Position numbers and translations under genes: made by a program. DNA of 64,000 nucleotides. Source: Mycobacterium terramassiliense. Its GTDB lineage: Bacteria > Actinomycetota > Actinomycetes > Mycobacteriales > Mycobacteriaceae. The stretch spans positions 1,213,772 to 1,277,771 of the forward strand of contig NZ_LT717701.1 of assembly GCF_900157385.1 (NCBI RefSeq), read 5' to 3'. The notes below the pieces were generated by a model. The model made no database searches, was not told the DNA's origin, and saw nothing but the letters and a program-made list of their open reading frames with translations. Numbering within the stretch: position 1 is the stretch's first letter; each line of letters opens with the position of its first letter. This document shows, one piece after another, positions 35,490 through 43,900 of the stretch.

Positions 35490-36665
35490 TCAGCCATCGC
35501 CGGGCGGTGCCGCGGACGGGTGCACCAGCCGACGGGCCCAGAGTGCTAACTGTGCCCGAAACCTCTCGGCCGGGTCATCAAGGTGCCAGTTCATCGCTTC
35601 TTCGACACGGGCAAGGCGGGAGGCAACGGTGCTGTGGTGAAGGTAGAGGATCTGTGCGGCCTGGCGAAGCGATCCCGTGCGGCAGTACGCCTCCAAAGTC
35701 GCAAGATCCAGGGCGCCGCTCTCGGTGGCGCCGAAGGCGTTCAGCGCAGCGATGTAGGGATTGCCCGTCAGTCGATCGGGCGGGATCTCGGCCAGCAACG
35801 CCAGCACCCCAAGTTCGTCGTAATCGACGACGGCCGCGCCTGGATCACTGACGGTTAGGCAGGTATTAGCCGGAGGTGCAAACCGCAGCGCTGTCAGCGC
35901 CTGCTCCCAGGATCGTTCTGCGTCCGTACAGTCAGCGTTCGCCCCGACTCCGACGTGCACACCAGCGTGCAGGCCCTGTTCCTGACTTCTGCCACGCAGG
36001 GCGTTACGCAAGTCTGGTGCCGGTGAGCAGGTTGTGCCTTTTTGCTGGAACAGCACGGCTGCAATCCCGCCGACGACCGCGACATGGGCCGACCGCGTTG
36101 GGTCCAGCCGGGCGATGAGCGCGATGGCGTCGACGGCGGGATCACGACCAGCGGCTACCCGTACCGCGGCAACACGCAGCGGCTGGTCGGAGGCCAAACC
36201 GAGCGCGCGCAGCGCGCGGCATCGATCGACCAGCGATTCATGTGTGCTGAGCACCGCTTCCATCAACGCGGGGTCTGCCAGTCCTGCAACTGGTCGGGAC
36301 CGTTGGTTGTTCAGCAAAATGCGGGCAGCCAGGGACGCGCGTTCGAGCACAAGGTCGTCCATTGGCGCGGGGCCGCCCGGGCGTTCCAGCCACAGGCAAC
36401 CGGCCGTCTCGTTGGCTCTGAATTCGGCCCGCCCCGATACAGAACACTCCTGTTCGATGGTGAGGGCGTTGCCTGTAGGTCCGAATCGCCATTGTCGGCC
36501 ATCGAGTCGCATACCGCAGCCACATTCGGCCAGCCCGCTGGTCGCACGAACCAACGCATCCATACCTGCGTGCCGCTCGACGAGCGCGTCGAAGAATGCG
36601 ATCACTTTCAATGCAGTCGCCGCGTCGGCATCGAGCGTCGACAACCGCAGTAGCAGGCCGCGCAT
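35490..36665 (-). CDS. PucR/CdaR-type transcriptional regulator
   Basis: A 391-residue cytosolic regulator. The C-terminal ~60 residues are a PucR-type helix-turn-helix (LATLEAYCRTGSLRQAAQILYLHHSTVASRLARVEE). Before it lies a GGDEF-like degenerate central region typical of CdaR proteins (about residues 160-290), and the N-terminus may sense a ligand. The start codon is at 36665 and has no striking ribosome site. Regulators of this kind often sit beside the catabolic operon they activate; here the cyp51 and mce genes flank it. Confidence 0.85.
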   Translation of the reverse strand: MRGLLLRLSTLDADAATALKVIAFFDALVERHAGMDALVRATSGLAECGCGMRLDGRQWRFGPTGNALTIEQECSVSGRAEFRANETAGCLWLERPGGPAPMDDLVLERASLAARILLNNQRSRPVAGLADPALMEAVLSTHESLVDRCRALRALGLASDQPLRVAAVRVAAGRDPAVDAIALIARLDPTRSAHVAVVGGIAAVLFQQKGTTCSPAPDLRNALRGRSQEQGLHAGVHVGVGANADCTDAERSWEQALTALRFAPPANTCLTVSDPGAAVVDYDELGVLALLAEIPPDRLTGNPYIAALNAFGATESGALDLATLEAYCRTGSLRQAAQILYLHHSTVASRLARVEEAMNWHLDDPAERFRAQLALWARRLVHPSAAPPGDG

Positions 36666-37271
36666 GTCGTATCAGCTCCTTATTCTCAGCGGATCGGAGC
36701 AGCATTGCAGGACGGGTGAAGTCATCGTCATGGGTTGTTCGCGTCGCGCGTTGCCTTTTGCCGAACCGGGGCAGCTCGTCGTGCGTGATCCCCAGAACCG
36801 ATCCACGGCGGCGCAGGCATAGTCGACGCTGACGGCGTCAACAGCACGACGGCAGAGCCGGCATGGCTGTCGATGGTCCTCGATTCCGCTGCAGCACAGG
36901 TGTTTCCGCCAGGCGCATCCCCACACCTTTTCGCTCAGTGCCGCGCAGATCTGCTCGCCAAACGGCGAATGTGATGGTGTTGCTCGGTGAGTAGGGCTGT
37001 CGCCCAGTGAGATACAGGCGAGGATCTCGTGTTCGCGTCGGCTTGTCAGCCGAAAACATTGCCTCGCATCAGCAAAGCCCCACCGGCTGAACCGATGCTT
37101 GGACCCATCAGATCGATGTGGGGAGGTGTTGGTGCCGCCAGTTGGTGGCAGTGTCGCATCACGGCGTTTAGGGATGACCGAAAGCGCAGCATGGCAAGCG
37201 GTGGCGCACGGGTCGCCGCCATTCAATACGGATTGCCTCAACATCTTTTCGGATTGCCCATCTGTGGTTCC
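36666..37271. other. Intergenic region upstream of the PucR gene
   Basis: About 600 bases. A 190-codon minus-strand frame exists (36672-37244), but its composition is rich in Cys, Arg, His and Ser without any family motif, so I treat it as chance. No clear repeat or terminator was seen. Confidence 0.45.
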
Positions 37272-38399
37272 TCATCCGCCGCCGTGGCTTACGAATGCCG
37301 GAATCCCGTCGCGGCGGGGATGCAGTGCGCCCAGCGGGGCGGTAAGCGGGATATGCAGGGCCTCAACGATTCCGGGAGGTGCGGCGCAGACGGCGGGGAT
37401 GGCGTTGACGGCCCGCATGGCGGTGGCGAGTAGCCCGTGGTCGCCGTGGTTTTCGCCGGAGTGGTGTCCGACCTCGAACTCGGCGTCGATGCTCGGCTCC
37501 CCATCGATGATGACCCGCCACGTGCCATCGGTGCCGCCGGAGCGGCTCTTTGGCCAATCAGGGGCGAGGTCGTCGGCGATCCGGTCCACGTGTTCGATAG
37601 TGATCACCTCCTGGCCGTCCACGACGCCGATGCAGCGGGCGCGCGTCGCGCCGACGGTGCCGGCCTCGACGAGGCCGAACGCGGTGGCGATGTCGCGTGG
37701 AGTGGGTAGGAAATCGCAAGTCTCGCGAATCTCGTCGAGGCCTACTCCGAGGGCGTCGGCGACCATGGTGACTGCCGCTCCCCAACCCCAGCGCAAAACT
37801 CCGGGCGTCGTCAGTCCACCTTTGTAGTCGAGTGGTTTGCCAAACCCGAACAGCTCACGCATGTCGTACTCGTTGGCGTACCGCGAGTAGTTGGTGATCT
37901 CGATGCCGCGCACCGAATAGACTCGGTGCGCCATCGTCATCAACGCGATAGGGAACAGGTCCGCGGCGAAACCGGGCTCGATCCCCGTCGAGAACAGCGA
38001 GCTTTGCCCCGATTCGGCGGCTTCTCGAATGGCGTTGACGATTTTGTCGGGCAGTGAGCCCCGTGAATGGACCAAACCCGACATCGAGGTCGTGACGACG
38101 TTCTTGCCCGCAGCCAGGATTCGGCACAAATCTCGGATGGCTTCTTTCATCCGGTGGGGTGTCGGCGCGGCGTACACCACGCAGTCAGCGTCGCCGTTGA
38201 GGATCTCTAACTCATCGCGTGTGGCGTGCACACCGAGTGCACCGATTCCGGCGAGTTCGCCTGCATCGCAGTGTTTCTTCTCATCTGAATGTACCCAAAC
38301 CCCGACGAGGTCAAGGTGTGTCCGGTCGACGATGGTGCGGATCGCGTACTTTCCGACTCCGCCGGTGGCCCACACGGCCACCTTGTAGGTCGTAGTCAC
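37272..38399 (-). CDS. NAD(P)H-dependent amine/DAP-dehydrogenase-like protein, copy 1
   Basis: A 375-residue Rossmann-fold protein of the dihydrodipicolinate-reductase / 2,4-diaminopentanoate-dehydrogenase-like family common in mycobacteria. The nucleotide motif is VAVWATGGVGKYAIRTI (GxGxxG-type, residue ~6), followed by VGVWVHSDEKKHCDAGE, and near the end AMRAVNAIPAVCAAPPGI. The true substrate of this family is not established. The GTG at 38399 has GGAGG five bases upstream and overlaps the tetR stop by four bases, so I prefer it to an ATG four codons earlier. It is the last gene of the cyp51 cluster. Two paralogues lie at 41138 and 43901. Confidence 0.86.
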   Translation of the reverse strand: MTTTYKVAVWATGGVGKYAIRTIVDRTHLDLVGVWVHSDEKKHCDAGELAGIGALGVHATRDELEILNGDADCVVYAAPTPHRMKEAIRDLCRILAAGKNVVTTSMSGLVHSRGSLPDKIVNAIREAAESGQSSLFSTGIEPGFAADLFPIALMTMAHRVYSVRGIEITNYSRYANEYDMRELFGFGKPLDYKGGLTTPGVLRWGWGAAVTMVADALGVGLDEIRETCDFLPTPRDIATAFGLVEAGTVGATRARCIGVVDGQEVITIEHVDRIADDLAPDWPKSRSGGTDGTWRVIIDGEPSIDAEFEVGHHSGENHGDHGLLATAMRAVNAIPAVCAAPPGIVEALHIPLTAPLGALHPRRDGIPAFVSHGGG

Positions 38400-38998
38400 C
38401 GTGACCTCCAACGGGAGCCCTTGATCATGTCGAGGGCCTCAGTGACGTAGGCGTGCAGCGGCCGCGGATTCGGCGTGGACTGGCGCACCCATTGCTGGAA
38501 GGCGAAATCGGCTGCGGCCAAGCCGACATGGACCAGCAAGCCGGGCCGCAGGTCGACGTCGGATTCAACCCCCATGCGCTTCGCGATCAGTTTCGTCGCG
38601 CGTTCCTTATCGGCGGGCGTGTGCATCGAGACCTTGTCCAGCAGGCCCGGTACCAGAAGCATAGCTTCACGCCACTCCTCACTGTCGGTCTCAGCGAAGT
38701 CGCGGGTGCGCGCGAGGATGGCGTTGGTCAGCGCGACATCGGGGCTTTCTTTAGGGGGCCGTTGTTCAAGCTGGAGCACGACCTCGGCGCCGGCATGCCG
38801 GGCCGGTCCAAGGATTAGTTCTTCCTTGGCGGGCACGTATCGGAAGAATGTCCGTGGTGAAACTCCCGCCGCTGCCGCGATTTCGTCGGTGGTCACCGCA
38901 TCGTATCCGCGTTCGATGAACAGTCGGAATGCTGCCCGCCGGATGTCGGCGCGGATTTGTGCGCGCTGCCGAGCACGTAACGGCGCTTCGTTGGCCAT
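38396..38998 (-). CDS. TetR-family transcriptional regulator
   Basis: A 200-residue repressor with an N-terminal helix-turn-helix (AVTTDEIAAAAGVSPRTFFRYVPAKEELIL, about residues 30-60) and a short helical ligand domain. It lies 36 bases after an SDR gene and overlaps the DAP-dehydrogenase-like gene by four bases, so it is co-transcribed with the cyp51 cluster and probably controls it by feedback. The ATG at 38998 is the only reasonable start. Confidence 0.9.
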   Translation of the reverse strand: MANEAPLRARQRAQIRADIRRAAFRLFIERGYDAVTTDEIAAAAGVSPRTFFRYVPAKEELILGPARHAGAEVVLQLEQRPPKESPDVALTNAILARTRDFAETDSEEWREAMLLVPGLLDKVSMHTPADKERATKLIAKRMGVESDVDLRPGLLVHVGLAAADFAFQQWVRQSTPNPRPLHAYVTEALDMIKGSRWRSR

Positions 38999-39034
38999 CG
39001 TCTGCTCCTGTTTTCCGCTGCCGTTCGCCCGTTG

Positions 39035-39820
39035 TCAGCGAAAGCAGCCCGATCCACCGTCGACATGAATGGTTTGAGCGGTGATAAACGATGCGTCGCC
39101 GCTCACCAAGAACGCCACCAGGGCGCCAACGTCGGAGCGGGGGTCGCCGATACGTTGCAGCGGAACGCCTTTGAGGGCTGCCTGATAGTCGTCAGGTGCG
39201 AACTGCCGCCACAGCTTGACGCCGTCGGACTCTGCGAATGGGCACACAGTATTGATGCGAATATTGTGCTGTCCCCATTCCAGGGCGGCGACTTTTGACA
39301 GGCCGCGGATGGCTTCCTTTGCGCCGGCATAGCCGCCCCAGCCCACGGCGCCACCGGTGCCCGAACCGGAGCCGAAGTTGACGATTGCGCCTCCACCTGC
39401 TTTGACCATCACCGGGTGCACGGCCTGCATGAGAAGGAAGGTGGCACGGGGGCCGACGTCGTAATCGAGCGACAGGTCCCCTGTGGTGATGTCGAGGAAG
39501 GGCTTGGGCTCGTTGGTGGCCATGGCATCGTTGACCAGGCTGTTCACGGTGCCAAACCTTTGCACCGCCGTAGCAACGATGAGTTCCGCGCTGTCTGGGT
39601 TACGCAGGTCGGCGATCAGTTTCTCGGCGGTGTGTCCTGCGGCGGTGAATTCCTCGGTGGTCGAGGTGAGTTGATCGCCAAGGATGTCGACAAGCAGCAG
39701 CGACGCGCCGCGTTCCAGGAGCGCTGCAGCGACGCCCTTGCCGATGCCGCGCGCCGAGCCGGTCACGATCGCGACATGTCCGTGTAATGACTTGGGGTGG
39801 GTGTACGTAGCGGCCATCAC
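39035..39820 (-). CDS. Short-chain dehydrogenase/reductase
   Basis: A 261-residue NAD(P)-dependent oxidoreductase. The cofactor motif is TGSARGIG (about residue 20), Ser lies in NFGSGSGTGG and the catalytic pair is YAGAK (about residue 165), with a C-terminal VDGGSG. The usual NNAG is changed to VNDAMA, which is rare and may alter cofactor or substrate binding. The start is GTG at 39820 or the following ATG; both overlap the VOC gene stop. It belongs to the tightly overlapped cyp51 operon. Confidence 0.9.
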   Translation of the reverse strand: MMAATYTHPKSLHGHVAIVTGSARGIGKGVAAALLERGASLLLVDILGDQLTSTTEEFTAAGHTAEKLIADLRNPDSAELIVATAVQRFGTVNSLVNDAMATNEPKPFLDITTGDLSLDYDVGPRATFLLMQAVHPVMVKAGGGAIVNFGSGSGTGGAVGWGGYAGAKEAIRGLSKVAALEWGQHNIRINTVCPFAESDGVKLWRQFAPDDYQAALKGVPLQRIGDPRSDVGALVAFLVSGDASFITAQTIHVDGGSGCFR

Positions 39821-40326
39821 TCCGGACCCATCCGCAACGTCACGCCCCGATACATTTCGTAGGTACTTCGTGCGCCGTCGGGCAATTCGATGAACTCCAC
39901 TGGGGTACCGTCGGGATCTTTCACGAAAAACATTCGCACGCCACCAATTTCAAACGGCTCCTGGTCGGCGCGGTGGCCTGCGGCGGTGATGCGACGGTAG
40001 GTGTCATCGAGGTCGGTCACCGACAGGGACACGTTGTGGATCCCGGTGATTGCACGCCGGGCCGGTTTGGTCTCCGTTGGACTGGCTCCGAGTGAGAGCA
40101 GTTCGACCATCAAGCCGCCCAAAAGTCCGCCGACTACGCGGCCTTCCTGCTTGCGTGATGCATGCAGAACTGCGTCGAACGGCTCGCCAGAGATCAGTGT
40201 CTCGAAGACGATGTCCATGCCGAGCACATCGCGATAAAACGTCAGCGCCCGGTCCATGTCGGTGACACCAACGACAAGATGGCAGAACGAGATGTCGTCG
40301 AGAACGCTGGTGCGTGGTGGGGTCAT
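39817..40326 (-). CDS. VOC / glyoxalase-family protein
   Basis: A 169-residue protein of the vicinal-oxygen-chelate fold. The N-terminal module is FCHLVVGVTDMDRALTFYRDVLGMDIVF and the C-terminal module is GIHNVSLSVTDLDDTYRRI...MFFVKDPDGTPVEFIEL, with possible metal ligands His and Glu. Members are dioxygenases, epimerases or glyoxalases; the operon with a P450 and SDRs suggests a small-molecule catabolic step. The ATG at 40326 overlaps the preceding SDR stop (ATGA). A longer frame to 40428 enters that SDR gene and is rejected. Confidence 0.87.
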   Translation of the reverse strand: MTPPRTSVLDDISFCHLVVGVTDMDRALTFYRDVLGMDIVFETLISGEPFDAVLHASRKQEGRVVGGLLGGLMVELLSLGASPTETKPARRAITGIHNVSLSVTDLDDTYRRITAAGHRADQEPFEIGGVRMFFVKDPDGTPVEFIELPDGARSTYEMYRGVTLRMGPE

Positions 40327-41141
40327 TTCCTCTCCCGATTGGCAGTTGGTTGCAGCGGTGGTGCGGGCAGGTCGAACGAGGGCTTGGTGGTGCCACCATC
40401 GACGCGAAGTATCACCCCGGTCACCCATGCCGACGCCGGCGCAGCGAGATATAAGGCTGCGGCGGCGATATCGCGGGGTGTGCCGATCCGGCGCATCGGC
40501 GTGTTTGACTCGTATTGGGTACGCAGCTCATCGTTGGACATGACGAAGTCCATCGACTGGGTGGCGACACCGCCCACGGCGATACCGTTCACACGCACCC
40601 AAGGCGCGAGGTCAGCCGCCATGTTCTGGGTCACCATGTTCAATGCTGCCTTGCCGGCACCATAGGCGAGCATGGAACTCATCACCATGTCCCCAGAACG
40701 CGACGAGATGTTGACGATGGATCCCTCACCGTCGGTATCGACCATCGCCTGCGCGGCGGCCTTGCTCAACAGGAAAGGTGCCACAGCGTTGAAGTGCAAA
40801 GCGGTCGTCAGATACCGCGACGAGGTCTGCATCGCGGGGCGTGGCTGGGTGCCACCGGCATTATTGACCAGTATCGAGAGCCGCCCGAAGTGCTCGACGG
40901 TGGTGTCCACCAGTCCGATCAGATCGTCTTCGACCATGACATCGGTGACGACCGCGAGTCCGCGGCGCCCCGTATGTTCAATCTGGGCGACGGTCTGCTC
41001 GAGGTCGGATCCGGTACGCGCCGCAACCACCACGTCAGCGCCGGCTTCAGCGAACGCCACAGCGATGTCGCGGCCGATGCCAACACCGGCGCCGGTGACG
41101 ATGGCGACACGGTCCGTAAGGCGAAATTCGTCGATAATCAT
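40323..41141 (-). CDS. Short-chain dehydrogenase/reductase
   Basis: A 272-residue classical SDR: TGAGVGIG cofactor motif (about residue 17), LVNNAGG (about residue 93), Ser in ISSRSG, YGAGK catalytic pair (about residue 162) and GVILRVDGGTT near the end. The ATG at 41141 overlaps the DAP-dehydrogenase-like stop by four bases, and its own stop overlaps the VOC start by four bases. It is probably an alcohol/ketone step in the cyp51 operon. Confidence 0.92.
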   Translation of the reverse strand: MIIDEFRLTDRVAIVTGAGVGIGRDIAVAFAEAGADVVVAARTGSDLEQTVAQIEHTGRRGLAVVTDVMVEDDLIGLVDTTVEHFGRLSILVNNAGGTQPRPAMQTSSRYLTTALHFNAVAPFLLSKAAAQAMVDTDGEGSIVNISSRSGDMVMSSMLAYGAGKAALNMVTQNMAADLAPWVRVNGIAVGGVATQSMDFVMSNDELRTQYESNTPMRRIGTPRDIAAAALYLAAPASAWVTGVILRVDGGTTKPSFDLPAPPLQPTANRERK

Positions 41142-42214
41142 CGAGTTAAGGTCAGGTCGGAGGCCGGTCTGCCGGCCAGCAGGGGAAGATCCAGATAGGT
41201 TTTGATTCCTGGGTCTGCGGCGCACACGTAGGGGATCGCGTTCACGCAGTGGTTGGCGGTCGCCGCGATACCGGGATTGCGTTGTACCCCTTGACTTATG
41301 GACTGCGGGTGCACTCCCTTGAAGACCACACTGATGTCAGGGTCGCCGATGATCTGCACCTCGAAGCGCTCGCCGCGATCCCCGAAAGTCCACCCAGTGT
41401 CCAGGTCGGCTTCGCCCATCAGCCAATTGACTGCGGCGGTAATCACGGGCTGGCCGTCGACGAGCGCCTCCCAGCGGAACCGGCGGGCCGCAACCGTGCC
41501 TGCGCTGATCGGCAGCACCTCAGAGCTGATATCGCGGGTGGCGACACCGATTTCCTGGGTGGTTCTGATCGCCGGTTCGATACGAAAGCCCATGTGGTCA
41601 GCCACCATTCGCACCGACATCTTGAAGCCGGACTCTAGAATGGCGGCCATTGGACCGTGCAGAGCATCCTCGGGTGCCCCGCCGAAGCCCATGAGGTGGC
41701 GCACCACGTCGGGGGAATTGTAGGTGCGGATGTCGGAGAACTCCTCGGCGCGCACATGGCGGACCGCTGAGGACAGCGACGACACCATCAGCGGAAACCG
41801 CTCGGTAATGCCGCCGGGGTGTATGCCCGATCCGTGCAGTGTCACACCGCCATCTCGGGCGGCTTCGGCGACGGCCTCGACCTTCGGGTTGGTCGGGTCA
41901 GGATACACCCAACCGATCGGGGTAACGATGTTCTTTCCAGACCGCAGAATCGCTTGCACCTCATACTGATTCGCGATTAACGGACTGTACATCACGCAGT
42001 CGGCGTCGAGCGCGAGAATGTCCTCGGCGCTGCTGGTTGCGGTGACGCCAACGGGATCCGTTCCGATGATCTCCCCGACATCGCGGCCGTTCTTGTCGGT
42101 GCTGTGCACCCAGCATCCGACGAGCTCAAGCTCGGGGTGATTGAATATCGATTCGATGGCAGCCTTTCCGACGCCGCCGGTCGCCCATTGGATGACGCGC
42201 AGTCTGTCACTCAT
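41138..42214 (-). CDS. NAD(P)H-dependent amine/DAP-dehydrogenase-like protein, copy 2
   Basis: A 358-residue paralogue of the genes at 37272 and 43901. Rossmann motif RVIQWATGGVGKAAIESIF, then ELVGCWVHSTDKNGRDVGEIIG, and the C-terminal NHCVNAIPYVCAADPGIKTYLDLPL shared by the family. The start at 42214 overlaps the ferredoxin gene by eight bases. Within the cyp51 operon it may reduce or oxidise a product of the P450. The family's real substrate is unknown; many database names (dihydrodipicolinate reductase) are by similarity only. Confidence 0.87.
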   Translation of the reverse strand: MSDRLRVIQWATGGVGKAAIESIFNHPELELVGCWVHSTDKNGRDVGEIIGTDPVGVTATSSAEDILALDADCVMYSPLIANQYEVQAILRSGKNIVTPIGWVYPDPTNPKVEAVAEAARDGGVTLHGSGIHPGGITERFPLMVSSLSSAVRHVRAEEFSDIRTYNSPDVVRHLMGFGGAPEDALHGPMAAILESGFKMSVRMVADHMGFRIEPAIRTTQEIGVATRDISSEVLPISAGTVAARRFRWEALVDGQPVITAAVNWLMGEADLDTGWTFGDRGERFEVQIIGDPDISVVFKGVHPQSISQGVQRNPGIAATANHCVNAIPYVCAADPGIKTYLDLPLLAGRPASDLTLTR

Positions 42215-42416
42215 CGCCGACCTCCCGTATCGACAGCGCCCGGCATGGACAAGCGTCCACCGCGCTCTGGATCTGTGCCCGTGCGGATTCGGGCGGAGTG
42301 GGGTTGAGAACCTCGACCGGTCCGCGGCGTGGCACCGTGAAGTAGTCGGGGGCCTCTAGCTGGCACATGGCGTGGCCCTGGCAGAGGTCTTCATCGAGTT
42401 CGACGACATAGCCCAC
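42207..42416 (-). CDS. 3Fe-4S ferredoxin of P450 type
   Basis: A 69-residue electron carrier. The cluster ligands read C12-x2-H15-x2-C18 and C56-Pro. His in place of the second Cys marks the 3Fe-4S (or 3Fe/4Fe variable) ferredoxins that serve mycobacterial P450s. It starts four bases after the cyp51 stop, and in M. tuberculosis cyp51 is likewise followed by such a ferredoxin (Rv0763c), so the pair is almost certainly functional. It overlaps the next gene by eight bases. Confidence 0.92.
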   Translation of the reverse strand: MGYVVELDEDLCQGHAMCQLEAPDYFTVPRRGPVEVLNPTPPESARAQIQSAVDACPCRALSIREVGDE

Positions 42417-42420
42417 GGTC

Positions 42421-43797
42421 TTAGTGGGCTTTCACGCGCCGCCGGTAGCGAACCCGCGCCGGCTGCGCGAGCTGTACCACCATCTTCGAGTGATCATTGT
42501 GGTAGCTGTCTGGCGCCTGTGCCATCTCGAACTCATACTCCCGCAACAACACTGAAAATATTGCCTTGATCTGCATGATCGCGAATGCCGCACCTACGCA
42601 CCGGTGTCGCCCCGCTCCGAACGGAATGTAGGTCCAACGGTTCACGACGTCCTCTTCACGCGGTTTGTCATACCGCTCGGGGATGAATGCATCGGGGTCG
42701 GGAAAGTCTTCAGCAATCCTGTTGGACACCGCCAGAGAGGTCGCGACAATATCGCCTTGGGCGATCACGCGCCCGGCAATCTGCAGGTCGGTCAACGCCA
42801 TACGCATCAAGATGATCAACGGCGGGTGGAGCCGCAGCGTCTCCTTGATGACGTTCTCCAACAGCGGAATCTGGCGCAGCGCATGGAAACTCACCGATTG
42901 ACCATCTGCGTAGAGCGCATCAAGCTCTGCGAGCAGCGCAGCGTGCACCGAGGGGTGGCGCAGAACCTCGATGAGGCACCACGCGGCGGTGCCGGTGCTT
43001 GTGTGATGGCCGGCGAACATCATCGAAATAAACATGCCGGTGATCTCGTCGGAGCTGAACCGCGGGTTACCGTTGTCATCAGTAACTGAGATCAACACGT
43101 CCATCAGATCTCGGTCAGCCTTGTCCGTCGGTGGATTGGCGATGCGGAGCTGCTTGATCTCCTCGACGATCCCGACCAGTGCCACTCGGGCCGCGTCCCG
43201 ACGGCGGAAGCTCTCAATCGGTAGATAGGGATCGACGTAACACAGCGGATCGGTACCGCGTTCTAAATCGTGATAAAGCCGGGGAAACCGCGAATCGATT
43301 TGGTCGCGGAACTTCCGCCCGATCAGACACGATGACGACGTATAGAGCGTCAGCTCGGCAAAGAAGTCCAGCAGGTCGATTTCTCCCTCGTCGTCCCAAT
43401 CGGCGATGGCGGCGCGCACCTCGGCTTCGATGGTGCCGGCGTGGCTCTTCATGTGCTCGCCGCGCAAGGCGGTGTTGTGCAACATTTCTTTTCGACGCTC
43501 GGGGTCGGCGTCGAAGACCACACCCTTGCCGAAAATCGGCGTCATAAACGGGTAAGCCTCGTTTTGGCCGAGATCCTCGTCGGGCGCGCGGAAGAAGAAC
43601 TCGTTGGCCTCTGCGCCGGTCAGCAAAATAACCCGCCGTTGTGCCAAATTGAAGGCGCCGACATCTCCGCATTCGTCACGCACCCGCTGCATCAGACCCA
43701 CAGGGTCAGTGCGGAACTCCTCAAGGTGGCCTTGTTCGCCGTCACTACCCGACACGACAGCAATGCTTTCGCGTGGCTGGGTATGGGGTGCAGTCAA
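42421..43797 (-). CDS. cyp51: Cytochrome P450 CYP51 (sterol 14-alpha-demethylase type)
   Basis: A 458-residue P450 that can be laid beside M. tuberculosis CYP51 almost end to end from memory: HGHLEEFRTDPVGLMQRVRD at the start, AYPFMTPIFG in the B'-C region, LYTSSSCLIGRKFRDQ, I-helix MMFAGHHTSTGTAAW with the CYP51-type His-Thr, K-helix ETLRLHPP, and haem loop FGAGRHRCVG with the Cys ligand. The extreme C-terminus SKMVVQLAQPARVRYRRR is also shared. The context differs from the M. tuberculosis locus, with SDR, VOC and DAP-DH-like genes following, so this may be a second CYP51 copy with another sterol or triterpenoid substrate. It begins the operon. Confidence 0.94.
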   Translation of the reverse strand: MTAPHTQPRESIAVVSGSDGEQGHLEEFRTDPVGLMQRVRDECGDVGAFNLAQRRVILLTGAEANEFFFRAPDEDLGQNEAYPFMTPIFGKGVVFDADPERRKEMLHNTALRGEHMKSHAGTIEAEVRAAIADWDDEGEIDLLDFFAELTLYTSSSCLIGRKFRDQIDSRFPRLYHDLERGTDPLCYVDPYLPIESFRRRDAARVALVGIVEEIKQLRIANPPTDKADRDLMDVLISVTDDNGNPRFSSDEITGMFISMMFAGHHTSTGTAAWCLIEVLRHPSVHAALLAELDALYADGQSVSFHALRQIPLLENVIKETLRLHPPLIILMRMALTDLQIAGRVIAQGDIVATSLAVSNRIAEDFPDPDAFIPERYDKPREEDVVNRWTYIPFGAGRHRCVGAAFAIMQIKAIFSVLLREYEFEMAQAPDSYHNDHSKMVVQLAQPARVRYRRRVKAH

Positions 43798-43823
43798 TCG
43801 AGTGTCTCCTGCTGTCTCGAAGT

Positions 43824-43842
43824 GGGCGCTTTACACGCGCCC
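43824..43842. promoter_or_regulatory. Inverted repeat in the cyp51 / DAP-DH-yrbE divergent promoter
   Basis: GGGCGC-TTTACAC-GCGCCC lies in the 103-base gap between two divergent operons. It could serve a repressor that controls both, for example the TetR at the end of the cyp51 cluster. Confidence 0.45.
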
Positions 43843-43900
43843 TGGTTCGATGGCAGGCTATGCCTAGGTGGCAGAACTGTCAACAATTGGAGGTCGCTCT

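Noticed and set aside
36672..37244. 190-codon minus-strand frame upstream of the PucR gene
   Set aside because: Composition rich in Cys, Arg and His without recognisable pattern. WhiB was considered, but the required Cys spacing is absent.
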